From contig NZ_JAAKGP010000015.1 of assembly GCF_011043545.1 (NCBI RefSeq), positions 1-64,000 on the forward strand: 64,000 nucleotides of DNA. Reading direction: 5' to 3'. Positions 49,956 through 61,993 of the stretch are shown one piece after another. This DNA is from Rhodobacter sp. SGA-6-6. GTDB lineage: Bacteria > Pseudomonadota > Alphaproteobacteria > Rhodobacterales > Rhodobacteraceae. The notes beneath the pieces were generated by a model that was not told the DNA's origin, searched no databases, and saw only the letters and a list, made by a program, of their open reading frames with translations. How positions within the stretch are numbered: the stretch's first letter is position 1; each line of letters begins with the position of its first letter. The position numbers and the translations under genes are program-made.

Positions 49956-50690
49956 TCAGAAGAACACCTCGGCGGCGGGAATGGCAAGGGTGGCGCTGGC
50001 GGTGCGCAGGATCAGGTTGCCGGTCGCGTCCACCGTCTCGAAGATGCCCTCGCGGGTGTCGGTGCCGGTGCGGGCTGTGATCCTTTTGCCCAGCCGGGCG
50101 GCATGGGCCAGCCAGTCGGGGCGCAGCGCGGCGAAGCCGCCCTGCGCGAAGGCGGCCTCGCGGGCGGCATAGGCGGGGGCGAGGGCGTTCAGGAACCCCT
50201 CGGGGGTGATCCGCAGGCCGGTCTCCTGCAGCAGGCCGACCGGGGGGACTGCGCCGGGCTCGACGGCGCTGGCCGGCGGCGCGGCGATCAGGTTGACGCC
50301 GATGCCGATGGCGAGGATGTCGCCCGAGGCCTCCAGCAGGATTCCCGCCACCTTGCCGCCGTTCAGGAGGACATCGTTCGGCCATTTCAGCGCGAAGGAC
50401 TCCGGCAGGCCGGTCAGCGCCACGAAGGCGTCGCGCAGCGCCAGCGCGGCCACGAAGCTGCGCAGCGCCACCTGCGCCGGCGGCTCCGCCACCCGCATCG
50501 CCAGCGTGCCGTGGAAATTGCCGGGCGGCGAGGTCCAGGGCCGCGCACGGCGTCCCCGCCCCGCCGTCTGCTCGGCCGCCAGAATCCACAGCGGCCCCGT
50601 CAGCGACGGGGCCTGCCGGAAGGCCTCGGCATTGGTGCTGTCAACCGAAGCCAGCATCAGCCGGCCCGGCCCGCCGTCACTTCTGGACAA
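49956..50690 (-). CDS. birA: Biotin-[acetyl-CoA-carboxylase] ligase (group I, no HTH)
   Basis: A 244-residue biotin protein ligase. Characteristic segments are [12 protein letters not shown], the biotinyl-AMP loop [31 protein letters not shown] and IGIGVNLI. There is no N-terminal repressor domain, so it modifies the carboxylase but should not regulate biotin genes. The start appears to be TTG at 50690, overlapping the nuoN stop by 14 bases and giving the usual [12 protein letters not shown] opening; an ATG at 50657 would shorten it by 11 residues. Confidence 0.9.
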   Translation of the reverse strand: MSRSDGGPGRLMLASVDSTNAEAFRQAPSLTGPLWILAAEQTAGRGRRARPWTSPPGNFHGTLAMRVAEPPAQVALRSFVAALALRDAFVALTGLPESFALKWPNDVLLNGGKVAGILLEASGDILAIGIGVNLIAAPPASAVEPGAVPPVGLLQETGLRITPEGFLNALAPAYAAREAAFAQGGFAALRPDWLAHAARLGKRITARTGTDTREGIFETVDATGNLILRTASATLAIPAAEVFF

Positions 50691-52119
50691 GGGCCTGCGC
50701 CGCCACCGCCGCCGAGCCTTCGATGCCGAAGAGGTTGATCACGCCGAGCAGCATCACCGCCGCCGCCGCCATCAGCATCACCCATTGCACCGGGTCCATC
50801 CGGCTGTCGGCCGGGTCGTCGCCGCTGCCGAAATACATGTAGTAGACGATGCGCAGGTAGTAGAAGGCGCCGATGACCGATGCCACCGCGCCGGCCACCG
50901 CCAGCCAGACCATGCCGCCGTCCACCGCCGCCTTCAGCACGTAGAACTTGCCGAAGAAGCCCACCATCGGCGGCACCCCGGCCAGGCTGAACAGCAGCAC
51001 CAGCAGCGCCATCGCCTTCAGCGGTTCCTTCTTCGAGAACTGGTTCAGGGAGGCCAGGTCGGTGACCGGGCGGCCGTCCCGCTCCATCGACAGGATGAAG
51101 GCGAAGGTGCCGACGTTCATGGTGACGTAGATCGCCATGTAGATCAGCGTCGCCTGCACGCCATAGGCGGTGCCGACCGCCAGGCCGATCAGCGCATAGC
51201 CCATGTGGGCGATCGAGGAATAGGCCATCAGCCGCTTGAACTCGGTCTGGCCGATGGCGGCGACGGCGCCGAGGAACATCGACACCACCGACAGCGCCGC
51301 CAGCACCTGTCCCCACTGGCCGGGGATGGCGCCGAAGGCGTCCTGCACCAGCCGGGCGATCAGCGCCATGGCGGCGACCTTGGGCGCGGTGGCGAAGAAG
51401 GCGGTGACCGGCGTGGGCGAGCCCTCGTAGACATCCGGCGTCCACATGTGGAAGGGCGCGGCGGAGACCTTGAAGGCCAGGCCCGAGAGCATGAACACCA
51501 GACCGATCAGCAGGCCCACCGGCACATCCGCGCCCAGCTTGGCGATGATGCCGGAGAAGAGCGTGGTGCCGGCATAGCCATAGGCCAGCGAGGCGCCGTA
51601 AAGCAGCAGGCCCGAGGACAGCGCGCCGAGGACGAAGTATTTCAGCCCGGCCTCGGTGGATTTCACGCTATCGCGGCGCATGGCGGCGACGACGTAAAGC
51701 GCCAGCGACTGCAACTCCAGCCCCATGTAGAGCGCCATCAGGTCGCCGGCCGAGACCATCATCATCATGCCGAGCACGGCCAGCGCCACCAGCACCGGGA
51801 ACTCGAACCGCAGGAGGCCGGTGCGGGACATGTAGTCCTGGCTCATCGCCAGCACCGCGGCGGCGGAGAGGAGGACGGTCACCTTGGCGAAGCGGGCGAA
51901 GGGGTCGTCGATGAACATGCCGCCGAAGGCCAGTCGGTCACCCTGCCCGCCGAGGCCGATCCACAGCGCCAGCGCGACGAAAAGGCCCACCGTGGCCCAG
52001 GTCAGCGTCACCGCCAGCCGATCCTTGCCGGTGTAGACCGCCAGCAGAAGCGCGGCCATGGCCCAGATCCCAAGCACGATCTCGGGCAGGACGATGACGT
52101 AATCGGGAACTGCGCTCAT
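50677..52119 (-). CDS. nuoN: NADH-quinone oxidoreductase subunit N
   Basis: A 480-residue antiporter-like membrane subunit of complex I with about 14 helices, one of the proton-pumping modules. The conserved core has [17 protein letters not shown] and [16 protein letters not shown] (lysine and histidine residues of the channel), and MDFALGVELQSL-like [15 protein letters not shown] near residue 130. It ends the nuo series; birA begins within its 3' end. Confidence 0.94.
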   Translation of the reverse strand: MSAVPDYVIVLPEIVLGIWAMAALLLAVYTGKDRLAVTLTWATVGLFVALALWIGLGGQGDRLAFGGMFIDDPFARFAKVTVLLSAAAVLAMSQDYMSRTGLLRFEFPVLVALAVLGMMMMVSAGDLMALYMGLELQSLALYVVAAMRRDSVKSTEAGLKYFVLGALSSGLLLYGASLAYGYAGTTLFSGIIAKLGADVPVGLLIGLVFMLSGLAFKVSAAPFHMWTPDVYEGSPTPVTAFFATAPKVAAMALIARLVQDAFGAIPGQWGQVLAALSVVSMFLGAVAAIGQTEFKRLMAYSSIAHMGYALIGLAVGTAYGVQATLIYMAIYVTMNVGTFAFILSMERDGRPVTDLASLNQFSKKEPLKAMALLVLLFSLAGVPPMVGFFGKFYVLKAAVDGGMVWLAVAGAVASVIGAFYYLRIVYYMYFGSGDDPADSRMDPVQWVMLMAAAAVMLLGVINLFGIEGSAAVAAQALVQK

Positions 52120-52129
52120 ATTCCGGTCC

Positions 52130-53692
52130 TCAGTGCAGCGCCAGCCCGGCCGCGTCGGCGGCCGGAAGCGAGGCGTGGTAGTCGGTGATCAGCGCCGAGA
52201 CGGACGGGCCGATGATGTCGGTGACAAGGCTGGGGTAGACGCCGAGGATCAGCGTCATCGCGATCAGCGGCGCGAAGATCGCCTTCTCGCGCCCGGTCAT
52301 GTCCGAGATGGTGCGCAGCGCCTCCTTGATAAGGTCGCCGAAGACGACCCGGCGGTAGAGCCACAGAGCATAGGCCGCCGACAGGATCACGCCCGAGGTC
52401 GCCACCGCGGCCACCCAGGTGTTGACCTGGAAGATGCCCATCAGGGTCAGAAACTCGCCGATGAAACCGCTGGTGCCGGGCAGGCCGACGTTGGCCATGG
52501 TGAAGAACATGAACACCAGCGCATAGGCGGGCATCCGGTTCACCAGACCGCCATAGGCGTCGATCTCGCGGGTGTGCATCCGGTCGTAGATCACGCCGAC
52601 GCAAAGGAAGAGGGCGCCGGAGATGAAGCCGTGGCTCAGCATCTGGAAGATCGCGCCGTCGATACCCTGCTGGTTGGCCGCGAAGATGCCCATGGTGACA
52701 TAACCCATGTGCGCGACCGAGGAATAGGCGATCAGCTTCTTCATGTCGCTCTGCACCAGCGCCACCAGCGAGGTGTAGACGATGGCGATAGCCGACATCC
52801 AGAACACCAGCGGCGCCAGCAGGTCGGACGCCACCGGGAACATCGGCAGGCTGAAGCGCAGGAAGCCGTAGCCGCCCATCTTCAGCAGGATCGCCGCCAG
52901 CACCACCGACCCGGCGGTCGGCGCCTGGACGTGGGCGTCGGGCAGCCAGGTGTGGACCGGCCACATCGGCATCTTCACCGCGAAGCTGGCGAAGAAGGCC
53001 AGGAACAGCAGCGTCTGCAGGCCGCCGGTGATCTGGAAGCCCATCAGCGACAGGGTCTCGGACGAGAACTCGTGCGTCAGGAGCGCCACATTGCCGTCGC
53101 CGCAGCCGCCGATGCAGGTGGTGCCCGCTGCGCGATACATCGCGATCATGGCGACCAGCATCAGCACCGAGCCGAGGAAGGTGTAGAGGAAGAACTTGAA
53201 GGCGGCGTAGATGCGGTCCTTGCCGCCCCAGATGCCGATGATCAGGAACATCGGGATCAGCCCGGCCTCGAAGAACAGGTAGAACAGCACCAGGTCAAGT
53301 GCGGTGAAGACGCCCAGCATCAGGGTCTCCAGCACCAGGAAGGCGATCATGTAGTCCTTGACCCGGGCGGTGACGTCCCAGCAGGACCAGATCACGATCG
53401 GCATCAGGAAGGTGGTCAGCATCACGAACAGGATCGAGATGCCGTCCACCCCCATCCGGTAGGTCAGGCCCAGGATCCATTCCCGCTCGGTCACGAACTG
53501 GAAGCCGGTGTTCGACGGATCGAAGCCGGCCAGCAGGAACAGCGAGACCAGGAAGGTCGCGGTGGTGGTGAACAGCGCCAGCCGCTTGGCGCCCATCTGC
53601 GCGGCGGCATCGTCGCCGCGCATGAACAGCGCCATGATGACCGCCGCCACCAGCGGCAGGAAGGTGATGATCGAGAGGAGTTGTTGTTCCAT
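52130..53692 (-). CDS. nuoM: NADH-quinone oxidoreductase subunit M
   Basis: A 520-residue antiporter-like membrane subunit. The conserved [21 protein letters not shown] opens the core, and [20 protein letters not shown] and [20 protein letters not shown] carry the key lysines and histidine. It lies ten bases before nuoN and 18 after nuoL. About 14 helices are predicted by hydrophobicity. Confidence 0.94.
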   Translation of the reverse strand: MEQQLLSIITFLPLVAAVIMALFMRGDDAAAQMGAKRLALFTTTATFLVSLFLLAGFDPSNTGFQFVTEREWILGLTYRMGVDGISILFVMLTTFLMPIVIWSCWDVTARVKDYMIAFLVLETLMLGVFTALDLVLFYLFFEAGLIPMFLIIGIWGGKDRIYAAFKFFLYTFLGSVLMLVAMIAMYRAAGTTCIGGCGDGNVALLTHEFSSETLSLMGFQITGGLQTLLFLAFFASFAVKMPMWPVHTWLPDAHVQAPTAGSVVLAAILLKMGGYGFLRFSLPMFPVASDLLAPLVFWMSAIAIVYTSLVALVQSDMKKLIAYSSVAHMGYVTMGIFAANQQGIDGAIFQMLSHGFISGALFLCVGVIYDRMHTREIDAYGGLVNRMPAYALVFMFFTMANVGLPGTSGFIGEFLTLMGIFQVNTWVAAVATSGVILSAAYALWLYRRVVFGDLIKEALRTISDMTGREKAIFAPLIAMTLILGVYPSLVTDIIGPSVSALITDYHASLPAADAAGLALH

Positions 53693-53710
53693 TTTTGCTC
53701 GGTCCCGCCC

Positions 53711-55870
53711 TTACCCGGCGCCGCCAGAAAGCACCATCCAGGTGACGAGGATCACGATCCCCAGCACCATGGCGAAGGCGTAGTGGAAGAGATAGCCGGA
53801 CTGCGCCCGGCCGGCGAGGCGGGTGAAGAAGGGAACGATCCCCATCGCCACGCCGTTGATGGTGCCGTCGATCACCGAGCCGTCGCCCTTCTTCCACAGG
53901 AAGCGGCCGATGGCCTTGGCCGGGCGGACGAAGATCCAGTCGTAGAGCTCGTCGAAATACCACTTGTTCAGGAGGAACAGGTAGAGCGGGCGCTGCTGCG
54001 CCGCCAGGCGCCGCGGCAGGTCGGGGCGGCGGATGTAGAACAGCCAGGCCAGGGCGAAGCCGATCAGCATGGCGACGAAGGGCGAGACCTTCACCCATTT
54101 CGGCGCCTCGTGCGCTTCGTGGATGACATGGTTGTCCGGGTGCAGGAAGATCGCGCCCTTCGGTGCGATGGCCGGGGCGGCGGCGTGGTCCGCGGCCGGG
54201 GCGGCCTCGCCCTCGGCGGCGATCGCCTCGCCTTCCGCCGGGGCGGCAGCGTGGTCGCCCTCGGCGGCAGCGGGATCGTCGCCATGCTCGGTGGCATGGG
54301 CGGCGGCTTCCATGCCGAACCAGCTGCGCATCTTCGCCTCGTCGCCGAAGAACACGCCATACCACAGCATCCCCGAGAACACCGCGCCAAGCGCCAGCAC
54401 CCCCAGCGGGACCAGCATCACCGCCGGGCTTTCGTGCGGCTCGTGGTGATGGCCGTGATCGTCGTGGCCGTGGTCATCGTGCCCGTGATGGCCGTGCCCA
54501 TGGGCGCGGCTTTCGCCGTAGAAGGTCAGGAACATCAGCCGCCAGGAGTAGAAGCTGGTGAAGCAGGCCGCCACGACCAGAAGGATATAGGCATAGGAGG
54601 ACCCGACCCAGGCGCTTTCGATCACCGCGTCCTTCGACAGGAAGCCGGCGAAACCCCAATGGGTCAGCGGGATGCCGACGCCGGTGATGGCGAGCGTGCC
54701 GATCAGCATCGCCCAGAAGGTCAGCGGGATCTTCTTCCGCAGGCCCCCATAGTTGCGCATGTCTTGCTCGTGATGGGTGGCATGGATCACCGAGCCGGCG
54801 CCGAGGAACAGCATCGCCTTGAAGAAGGCATGGGTGAAGAGGTGGAACATCGCCACCGGATAGACGCCCACCCCGGCGGCCACGAACATGTAGCCGAGCT
54901 GCGAACAGGTCGAATAGGCGATCACCCGCTTGATGTCGTTCTGCACCAGGCCCACGGTCGCCGCGAAGAAGGCGGTGGTGGCGCCGATCACGACGATCAT
55001 CGTCTTGGCATCGGGCGCATATTCATAGAGCGGCGACATCCGGCAGACCAGGAACACCCCGGCCGTCACCATGGTCGCGGCGTGGATCAGCGCCGACACC
55101 GGGGTCGGTCCCTCCATCGCGTCCGGCAGCCAGGTGTGCAGGAACAGCTGCGCCGATTTCCCCATCGCGCCGACGAACAGCAGCACCCCGATCAGGTTGG
55201 CGGCGTTCCAGTCGGCCCAGAGGAAGCGCAGCTCGGTCTCGGCCAGCGCCGGGGCGGCGGCGAAGACATCGTCGAAGCGGATGCTGTCGGTCAGGTAGTA
55301 AAGCCCGAAGATGCCGAGCGCGAAGCCGAAGTCGCCGACCCGGTTGACCACGAAGGCCTTGATCGCGGCGGCATTGGCGGAAGGCTTGCGGTAGTAGAAG
55401 CCGATCAGCAGGTAGGAGGCGACGCCCACCCCTTCCCAGCCGAAGAACATCTGCACCAGGTTGTCCGAGGTCACCAGCGCCAGCATGGCGAAGGTGAAGA
55501 ACGACAGATAGGCGAAGAAGCGGGCCTTGTAATGCTCGCCCTCGCGCCAGTTCTCGTCATGCGCCATGTAGCCGAAGCTATAGAGGTGGACCAAGGCAGA
55601 CACCGAGTTCACCACCACCAGCATGATCGCCGTCATCCGGTCCAGCCGGATGCCCCATTCCGACCCCAGCGTGCCGGATTCGATCCAGCGCAGGATGGTG
55701 ATGTGCTGGGTTTCGCCGTCGAAGGTCAGGAAGATGACCCAGCTGAGGATCGCCGCCAGGAAGACCGCGCCGGTGGTCAGCACTTGGCCCGCCTTCTCGC
55801 CGATGATCCGCCAGCCGAAGCCGCAGATGATGGCCCCGATCAGAGGTGCGAAGAGGATGATCGTCGCCAT
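53711..55870 (-). CDS. nuoL: NADH-quinone oxidoreductase subunit L, with His-rich and Ala-rich insertions
   Basis: A 719-residue terminal antiporter-like subunit, with the long lateral helix expected at the C-terminus. Core motifs are [18 protein letters not shown] (about 145-162), [25 protein letters not shown] and [13 protein letters not shown]. Two unusual hydrophilic insertions are present: residues ~457-480, where 12 of 24 residues are histidine ([13 protein letters not shown] and onward), and an Ala/Glu-rich stretch at about 520-570. E. coli NuoL is near 613 residues, so these insertions account for the extra length. The His-rich part could bind metal. Confidence 0.94.
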   Translation of the reverse strand: MATIILFAPLIGAIICGFGWRIIGEKAGQVLTTGAVFLAAILSWVIFLTFDGETQHITILRWIESGTLGSEWGIRLDRMTAIMLVVVNSVSALVHLYSFGYMAHDENWREGEHYKARFFAYLSFFTFAMLALVTSDNLVQMFFGWEGVGVASYLLIGFYYRKPSANAAAIKAFVVNRVGDFGFALGIFGLYYLTDSIRFDDVFAAAPALAETELRFLWADWNAANLIGVLLFVGAMGKSAQLFLHTWLPDAMEGPTPVSALIHAATMVTAGVFLVCRMSPLYEYAPDAKTMIVVIGATTAFFAATVGLVQNDIKRVIAYSTCSQLGYMFVAAGVGVYPVAMFHLFTHAFFKAMLFLGAGSVIHATHHEQDMRNYGGLRKKIPLTFWAMLIGTLAITGVGIPLTHWGFAGFLSKDAVIESAWVGSSYAYILLVVAACFTSFYSWRLMFLTFYGESRAHGHGHHGHDDHGHDDHGHHHEPHESPAVMLVPLGVLALGAVFSGMLWYGVFFGDEAKMRSWFGMEAAAHATEHGDDPAAAEGDHAAAPAEGEAIAAEGEAAPAADHAAAPAIAPKGAIFLHPDNHVIHEAHEAPKWVKVSPFVAMLIGFALAWLFYIRRPDLPRRLAAQQRPLYLFLLNKWYFDELYDWIFVRPAKAIGRFLWKKGDGSVIDGTINGVAMGIVPFFTRLAGRAQSGYLFHYAFAMVLGIVILVTWMVLSGGAG

Positions 55871-56050
55871 TTACTCGGTCCTGCCCTGGCTGGAGGCGCA
55901 ACGGGCGGACCCGCAGCGCGTCGATTGGAATTCGTCCGCCTTGACGGACCCGCTCTCGCGGCAGTTCTCGCATTCGAGATCGACCATGCGGCCCTGCAGG
56001 GCCGTCACGCGCATCCCGAAGACATTGGTGTCCCCCACCCGCACGGCCAT
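55871..56050 (-). CDS. Small four-cysteine protein between nuoK and nuoL
   Basis: A 59-residue open frame, ATG at 56050, stop at 55871 right before the nuoL start, filling the gap between nuoK and nuoL almost exactly. The sequence begins MAVRVGDTNVFGMRV and has cysteines at 27, 30, 46 and 51 (ECENC, then RCGSARC), a C-x2-C...C-x4-C layout suggestive of a small zinc ribbon. It is not a known complex I subunit. Unidentified small frames inside the Paracoccus denitrificans and Rhodobacter capsulatus complex I clusters are known, so it may be conserved in this group. Confidence 0.7.
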   Translation of the reverse strand: MAVRVGDTNVFGMRVTALQGRMVDLECENCRESGSVKADEFQSTRCGSARCASSQGRTE

Positions 56051-56054
56051 GGCC

Positions 56055-56360
56055 CTAGCCCTTCATCACGTTGACGTCTTCCACGTCGATGGTGCCGCGG
56101 TTGCGGAAGAAGACGACGAGGATGGCAAGGCCGATGGCGGCCTCGGCCGCGGCGACAGTGAGGACGAACATGGTGAAGACCTGCCCGGTCAGGTCGCCGA
56201 GGAAGGAGGAGAAGGCGACGAGGTTGATGTTCACCGCCAGCAGCATCAGCTCGATCGACATCAGGATGACGATCACGTTCTTCCGGTTCAGGAAGATCCC
56301 GAAGATGCCGATGACGAACAGCGCCGCCGCCACCGTCAGGTAATGTTCAAGTCCCACCAT
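56055..56360 (-). CDS. nuoK: NADH-quinone oxidoreductase subunit K
   Basis: A 101-residue membrane subunit with three helices. It contains [20 protein letters not shown] (the conserved membrane glutamate of the proton path) and [20 protein letters not shown], with the second glutamate. Length and sequence are standard for the family. Confidence 0.95.
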   Translation of the reverse strand: MVGLEHYLTVAAALFVIGIFGIFLNRKNVIVILMSIELMLLAVNINLVAFSSFLGDLTGQVFTMFVLTVAAAEAAIGLAILVVFFRNRGTIDVEDVNVMKG

Positions 56361-56456
56361 CTCTCGTTCCCTCCGGGTCTGATGCCCGTTGTCTTTCCGT
56401 TGTCAGCCCGGCCTTCGCGCGAAGTCCGGTGCGATTGTCCCACGCGGAAATCGCTG

Positions 56457-57047
56457 TCAGAGCCCCTGCCCCGGCTTCACGTCCTTCAGTTCCAGCGCCT
56501 TGGCCGGGTCGCGCCACATCTGGGCCAGCACGTTCTGCCGCTTGATGTCCTTCCTGTGCCGCAGCGTCAGCAGGATCGCCCCGATCATGGCGACCAGCAG
56601 GATCATCCCCGCCGCCTGGAACAGGTAGATATAGCGGTCGTAGATCAGCAGACCGAGCGCGCGGGCATTGTCCACCCCGTCCAGCGCGGTGGAGCGCTGC
56701 ACCTCGCCCCAGGCGCCCAGGCCGATGGCCAACTGCATGATCAGCACCACCCCGATCAGCAGCGCCAGCGGCATGTAGCGCGCCATCTCGCCCTTCAGCG
56801 CGGCGAAGTCGATGTCCAGCATCATCACCACGAAGAGGAACAGCACCGCGACGGCGCCGACATAGACGATCATCAGCAGCATCGCCACGAACTCCGCCCC
56901 GAGAAGGACGAAGAGCCCGGCCGAGGACAGGAAGGCCAGGATCAGCCACAGCACCGAATGCACCGGGTTCCTTGCCACCGTCACCATCAGCCCCGCCGCC
57001 ACCGTCACCAGCGCGAAGAGGTAAAAGACAAAATCGGCCACGGTCAT
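56457..57047 (-). CDS. nuoJ: NADH-quinone oxidoreductase subunit J
   Basis: A 196-residue membrane subunit with five helices. It has [27 protein letters not shown] and [24 protein letters not shown], the conserved region with the pi-bulge helix. The ATG at 57047 overlaps the stop of the preceding gene (ATGA). A 96-base gap without a gene separates it from nuoK. Confidence 0.94.
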   Translation of the reverse strand: MTVADFVFYLFALVTVAAGLMVTVARNPVHSVLWLILAFLSSAGLFVLLGAEFVAMLLMIVYVGAVAVLFLFVVMMLDIDFAALKGEMARYMPLALLIGVVLIMQLAIGLGAWGEVQRSTALDGVDNARALGLLIYDRYIYLFQAAGMILLVAMIGAILLTLRHRKDIKRQNVLAQMWRDPAKALELKDVKPGQGL

Positions 57048-57454
57048 GCTGTGCCTTCCTTCTTCTCGGCGAAGACGCCCTGCGCCAGTTCCAGCGCCTT
57101 CTGCATGGCGGGCAGGCCGCCGAACATGCTCATCTGCCAGATCACCTCGGCGATCTCGCGTTCCGTGGCGCCCGCCTCGAGCGCATGGCGCACGGTGGCC
57201 TTGATCTGCGGCTCGGCCTGCGCGCCGAGCACGGTCAGCGCGGCCAGGGTCAGGAACAGCCGGGTCTTGGCGTCCAGCCCCTCGCGGTTGAAGGTCTTGC
57301 CGAACCACATCTCCATCATGTCCTTCGACATGGTGGGGAACATCTTGTCGAGACCCGGCATCTGGACGTTCTCCAGCGCCGGGTTGAAGGCGCGCAGCAT
57401 CTCCTGCCCGCTTTCCATCATCTGCTGGATCATCCTGGTGTAGGCTTCGGTCAT
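57044..57454 (-). CDS. Carboxymuconolactone decarboxylase-like protein embedded in the nuo cluster
   Basis: A 136-residue soluble protein. The C-terminal half ([20 protein letters not shown], then [27 protein letters not shown]) has the AhpD/carboxymuconolactone-decarboxylase fold pattern, but the CxxC redox pair of AhpD proteins is absent. The N-terminal half is Met-rich (about 10 Met in 50 residues). It overlaps nuoJ by four bases, so it is translationally coupled to complex I genes. A role in assembly or maintenance is conceivable but not shown. Confidence 0.8.
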   Translation of the reverse strand: MTEAYTRMIQQMMESGQEMLRAFNPALENVQMPGLDKMFPTMSKDMMEMWFGKTFNREGLDAKTRLFLTLAALTVLGAQAEPQIKATVRHALEAGATEREIAEVIWQMSMFGGLPAMQKALELAQGVFAEKKEGTA

Positions 57455-57472
57455 CCCTGGCTCACCCCTTGT

Positions 57473-58197
<725 letters not shown>

Positions 58198-58200
58198 CGC

Positions 58201-59235
58201 TCAGCCCCCCACCGCCCAGCGGGCCCAGAAGCCGCCGAGCACTTCGAACTTGGCCAGGAAGGCCACGATCACCACCCAGCCGATGGACATCGGCAGGAAC
58301 ACCTTCCAGCCGATCCGCATCAGCTGGTCGTAGCGGTAGCGGGGGACGATGGCCTTCACCATGGCGAACATGAAGAAGAAGAACCACATCTTCGCCACCA
58401 TCCACCACCAGCCGTCGGCCAGTCCCGGGATCGGCGACAGCCAGCCGCCGAAGAACAGCAGGCTGATCAGCGCGCACATCAGGAAGATGGCGATGTATTC
58501 GCCGGCCATGAACAAGAGGTAGGGGGTGGAGGAATATTCCACCATGAAGCCCGCGACCAGTTCCGACTCCGCCTCGGGCAGGTCGAAGGGCGGGCGGTTG
58601 GTCTCGGCCAGCGCCGAGACGAAGAACAGCACCACCATCGGCAGGTGCGGCAGCCAATACCAGCCGAACAGCCCGTAGCCGGTGTCCTGCGCCCCGACGA
58701 TGGCCGAGAAGTTCAGGCTGCCGGTCGAGATGATGATGCCGATGATGATCAGGCCCAGGCTGACCTCGTAGGAGATCATCTGCGCCGCGGACCGCAGGGA
58801 CCCGAGGAAGGCGTATTTGGAGTTCGACGCCCACCCGCCCATGATCACGCCGTAGACCTCCAGCGAGGACACCGCGAAGACGAAGAGGATGGCGACGTTG
58901 ATGTCGGCCAGCACCCAGCCGCTGTCGAAGGGGATCACCGCCCAGGCCAGGATCGCCAGCACGAAGCTCAGCATCGGCGCCAGGAAGAACACCGGGCGGT
59001 CGACGCCGGCCGGGATCACGATCTCCTTCACCACGTATTTCAGCGCGTCGGCCACCGACTGCAGGATGCCCCAGGGCCCCACCACGTTCGGCCCCCGCCG
59101 CATCTGCACCGCGGCCCAGACCTTGCGGTCGGCATAGACCAGGAACAGGAGGGACAGCATCACGAAGGCCACGATCAGCAGGCTTTGCGCCGCGATCAGG
59201 ATGGCCGTCCCCAGGGTCGTGTCGAAGAAGCTCAT
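58201..59235 (-). CDS. nuoH: NADH-quinone oxidoreductase subunit H
   Basis: A 344-residue membrane subunit with eight helices, which helps form the quinone chamber. It has [20 protein letters not shown] (about 61-80), [20 protein letters not shown] (conserved quinone-site loop) and [19 protein letters not shown]. Standard length and family match. Confidence 0.95.
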   Translation of the reverse strand: MSFFDTTLGTAILIAAQSLLIVAFVMLSLLFLVYADRKVWAAVQMRRGPNVVGPWGILQSVADALKYVVKEIVIPAGVDRPVFFLAPMLSFVLAILAWAVIPFDSGWVLADINVAILFVFAVSSLEVYGVIMGGWASNSKYAFLGSLRSAAQMISYEVSLGLIIIGIIISTGSLNFSAIVGAQDTGYGLFGWYWLPHLPMVVLFFVSALAETNRPPFDLPEAESELVAGFMVEYSSTPYLLFMAGEYIAIFLMCALISLLFFGGWLSPIPGLADGWWWMVAKMWFFFFMFAMVKAIVPRYRYDQLMRIGWKVFLPMSIGWVVIVAFLAKFEVLGGFWARWAVGG

Positions 59236-59245
59236 GTTCCGTCCC

Positions 59246-59647
59246 TTACACCGTCGGTATGCCCAGTTCCCCGCAGTCCCGCACCGTCACCTCGGCGTCG
59301 ATCGTGCGCGTTCCCCGCGGCAGCGCGGCCGAGATGAGGTAGACCGCATCCCCCCGCCAGGTCTCTTTCGTCTTCGCCACCTGCGTCCGCACGTGGCGCG
59401 CGAATCCGAAGCCCCGGATCAGCGCATATTGGGCCGCCGCGCAGCGGCCGTAGGTCTCGACATCGGCCTCGTCCCGGGCGCCGGTCATGGCGACGCGGAA
59501 GTTCACCATGTCGCCGTCCAGGAGGATCGTCTCGATCCCCAGATAGGACGGAGCGCGCGGACCCTGTGACACCTCCTGCCCCCCCGCGCAAGCCCCGACC
59601 GCCGCGGCCGCGGCGATCATCAGGCTGCTGGGAAGACGGTTCGGCAT
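59246..59647 (-). CDS. Small lipoprotein in the nuo cluster
   Basis: A 133-residue protein with a lipoprotein signal ([11 protein letters not shown], lipid-modified Cys20). The mature part includes [36 protein letters not shown] and a Cys pair later (RCAAAQ, RDCGEL) that could form a disulfide. I do not recognise the family. It sits between nuoG and nuoH with 4-10 base gaps, so it is transcribed with complex I. Envelope location is predicted; function unknown. Confidence 0.75.
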   Translation of the reverse strand: MPNRLPSSLMIAAAAAVGACAGGQEVSQGPRAPSYLGIETILLDGDMVNFRVAMTGARDEADVETYGRCAAAQYALIRGFGFARHVRTQVAKTKETWRGDAVYLISAALPRGTRTIDAEVTVRDCGELGIPTV

Positions 59648-59651
59648 CGGC

Positions 59652-61661
59652 CTACTCCGCCGCCAGCGGCTGCGCCGCGCGGGCCTTGGCCATGGCCGAC
59701 AGCTCGGCCATCACCGCCGAGGCGCGGGCGATGGGGTTGGTCAGGTAGAAGTCCTTGATCGCATTGCGGAAGCTGGCCTTGGCCGGCACCTTCACCGGCA
59801 GCGGCTGCCAGGCGTTCTCGGCTACCTCGTCGATGCGGCCCAGATGCGGATGCGCCGCCACCAGCGCCGTCCGCAGCCCCGCCAGCGAGTCCCAGGGCAG
59901 TTGCGCCCCGAGTTCCGCCGACAGCGCCCGCAGGATCGCCCAGTTCTCCTTGGCCTCGCCGGGCGCGAAGCCCGCGCGCAGCGCCAGCTGCGGCCGGCCC
60001 TCGGTGTTGACGAAGAGGCCGTTCTCCTCGGTATAGGCCGCGCCCGGCAGGATGATGTCGGCGCGGTTGGCGCCGCGGTCGCCGTGGCTGCCCTGGTAGA
60101 TCACGAACGGGCCGGGCGCGATCTCCACCTCGTCGGCGCCGAGGTTGTAGATCACCTCCGCGCCCTCGGTGGCGGCGGCCAGCCCGCCTTCGGTGCAGGC
60201 GCCCACGTCCATCGCACCGACGCGGGCGGCGGCGGTGTGCAGCACCAGCAGCTTGCCGCCCGCCCCCGCTGCATAGGCCATGGCCTGCGACAGAACGGCC
60301 TCGCCATCCGCCTCGTTCAGCGCACCCTGGCCGACGATGACCAGCGTGTCGGGCTTCTCGGTCACCCGGCCGACCAGATCGACCAGGGCTGCACGGTCGC
60401 TGCCCATGTGCTTGTAGTCGTAGGTCAGGTCCGCCGCCTCGCCGATCAGCCCGACCTGCGCGCCGTTAGCCCAGGCCTTGCGGATGCGGGCGTTCAGCAC
60501 CGGGGATTCGATGCGGGGATTGGTGCCGATCAGCAGGATGGTCTTCGCCGTGTCGATGTCCTCGATCCGGGCGGTGCCGACATAGGCCGAGCGGTTGCCG
60601 ATGGGCAGCCGCGCGCCGTCGGTGCGGCATTCGACATGGCCCCCCAGCCCCTCGACCAGCAGTTTCAGGCTGTAGGCGGCCTCCACCGGAGCCAGGTCGC
60701 CGACCAGGCCGACCACCTTCTTCCCCGTCATCGCCGCCGCGGCGGCGGCCAGCGCCTCGCCCCAGCCGGCCTTGCGCAGCCGGCCGTTCTCGCGGATATA
60801 GGGCGTGTCCAGCCGCTGGCGGCGCAACCCGTCCCAGATGAAGCGGGTCTTGTCCGAGATCCATTCCTCGTTCACGCCGTCATGGTTGCGCGGCAGGATC
60901 CGCATCACCTCGCGCCCCTTGGTGTCGACGCGGATGTTGGAGCCGAGCGCATCCATCACGTCGATGCTTTCGGTCTTGGTCAGTTCCCAGGGCCGGGCGG
61001 TGAAGGCATAGGGCTTCGAGGTCAGCGCGCCGACCGGGCAGAGGTCGATGATGTTGCCCTGCAGGTTGGAATCCAGCGTCATGTTCAGGTAGCTGGTAAT
61101 CTCGGCGTCTTCCCCGCGGCCGGTCTGGCCCATCTGGGTGATCCCCGCCACCTCGGTGGTGAAACGCACGCAGCGGGTGCAGGAGATGCAGCGCGTCATC
61201 GCCGTCTCGACCAGCGGGCCGAGGTTCAGGTCCTCGGAGGCCCGCTTCGGCTCGCGGTAACGCGAGAAGTCCACGCCATAGGCCATGGCCTGGTCCTGCA
61301 GGTCGCATTCGCCGCCCTGGTCGCAGATCGGGCAATCCAGCGGGTGGTTGATCAGCAGGAATTCCATCACGCCCTCGCGGGCCTTCTTCACCATCGGCGA
61401 GGTGGTCTTGACCACCGGCGCCTCGCCGTTCAGGCCGGGCCGCAGGTCGCGCACCTGCATCGCGCAGCTGGCCGCGGGCTTCGGCGGGCCGCCGACGACC
61501 TCGACCAGACACATCCGGCAGTTGCCGGCGATGGACAGCCGCTCATGGTAGCAGAAGCGCGGGATTTCCACCCCGGCGACCTCGGCCGCCTGGATGATCG
61601 TCATCGCGCCATCCACCTCGACCTCGATGCCGTCGATGTTGATCTTCTTGAGGTTGGTCAT
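59652..61661 (-). CDS. nuoG: NADH-quinone oxidoreductase subunit G
   Basis: A 669-residue peripheral-arm subunit. N-terminal [2Fe-2S] domain with [21 protein letters not shown] (cysteines about 35-50), then the His/Cys N5 cluster ([18 protein letters not shown]) and N4 cluster ([10 protein letters not shown]) motifs. These are followed by a molybdopterin-oxidoreductase-like domain without catalytic cofactor residues. The length matches mitochondrial-type NuoG (75 kDa), not the longer E. coli form. It overlaps the upstream coiled-coil gene by ATGA. Confidence 0.95.
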   Translation of the reverse strand: MTNLKKINIDGIEVEVDGAMTIIQAAEVAGVEIPRFCYHERLSIAGNCRMCLVEVVGGPPKPAASCAMQVRDLRPGLNGEAPVVKTTSPMVKKAREGVMEFLLINHPLDCPICDQGGECDLQDQAMAYGVDFSRYREPKRASEDLNLGPLVETAMTRCISCTRCVRFTTEVAGITQMGQTGRGEDAEITSYLNMTLDSNLQGNIIDLCPVGALTSKPYAFTARPWELTKTESIDVMDALGSNIRVDTKGREVMRILPRNHDGVNEEWISDKTRFIWDGLRRQRLDTPYIRENGRLRKAGWGEALAAAAAAMTGKKVVGLVGDLAPVEAAYSLKLLVEGLGGHVECRTDGARLPIGNRSAYVGTARIEDIDTAKTILLIGTNPRIESPVLNARIRKAWANGAQVGLIGEAADLTYDYKHMGSDRAALVDLVGRVTEKPDTLVIVGQGALNEADGEAVLSQAMAYAAGAGGKLLVLHTAAARVGAMDVGACTEGGLAAATEGAEVIYNLGADEVEIAPGPFVIYQGSHGDRGANRADIILPGAAYTEENGLFVNTEGRPQLALRAGFAPGEAKENWAILRALSAELGAQLPWDSLAGLRTALVAAHPHLGRIDEVAENAWQPLPVKVPAKASFRNAIKDFYLTNPIARASAVMAELSAMAKARAAQPLAAE

Positions 61662-61909
61662 TTGCGAGCTTCCAGTTCCTGCACCCGGCGCTTCAACGCC
61701 GCAATCTCGTCGCGGATTTCGTCCATGCCTTCGCCATGCCGTTCGGTCGCCACCTGCGCGACCCCGGCCACCCCCATCGCGGTCACGACGGCATCGTGCG
61801 ACTCGTCGACCCGCCGCTCGACGCGCTGCAGGCGCCGCCCGTCCTCGACCTGCTGGGAGCGGATTTCCCGCAGGAGCCGCAGCACGACGTTGTTCTCGGT
61901 CTCGCCCAT
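61658..61909 (-). CDS. Small coiled-coil protein in the nuo cluster (paralogue of 57967)
   Basis: An 83-residue charged protein with heptad patterns ([40 protein letters not shown]). It shares the MGx4NxVLx2LRxIR opening with the protein at 57967. The ATG at 61909 has GGAGTAGG just upstream, and the stop overlaps nuoG. Function unknown; a duplicated partner of complex I genes or of another system is possible. Confidence 0.72.
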   Translation of the reverse strand: MGETENNVVLRLLREIRSQQVEDGRRLQRVERRVDESHDAVVTAMGVAGVAQVATERHGEGMDEIRDEIAALKRRVQELEARK

Positions 61910-61993
61910 CGTCCTACTCCGCCTTGACGCCCGAGACGTCCGCAAGGGGCCAGAGGCCCCCCACAGCCGGTTCCGCAAGAGGGAAACCCGGTC

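Noticed and set aside
54420-54510. CAC/GTG-rich repeat considered as a tandem DNA repeat
   Set aside because: It encodes the His-rich loop of NuoL in frame, so it is better described as a protein feature than as a DNA repeat element.
52133-56074. A 1313-residue plus-strand frame opposite nuoM/nuoL
   Set aside because: It is the antisense shadow of nuoM and nuoL: His-, Arg- and Gln-rich, with no domain and no ribosome site. The minus-strand genes are unmistakable.
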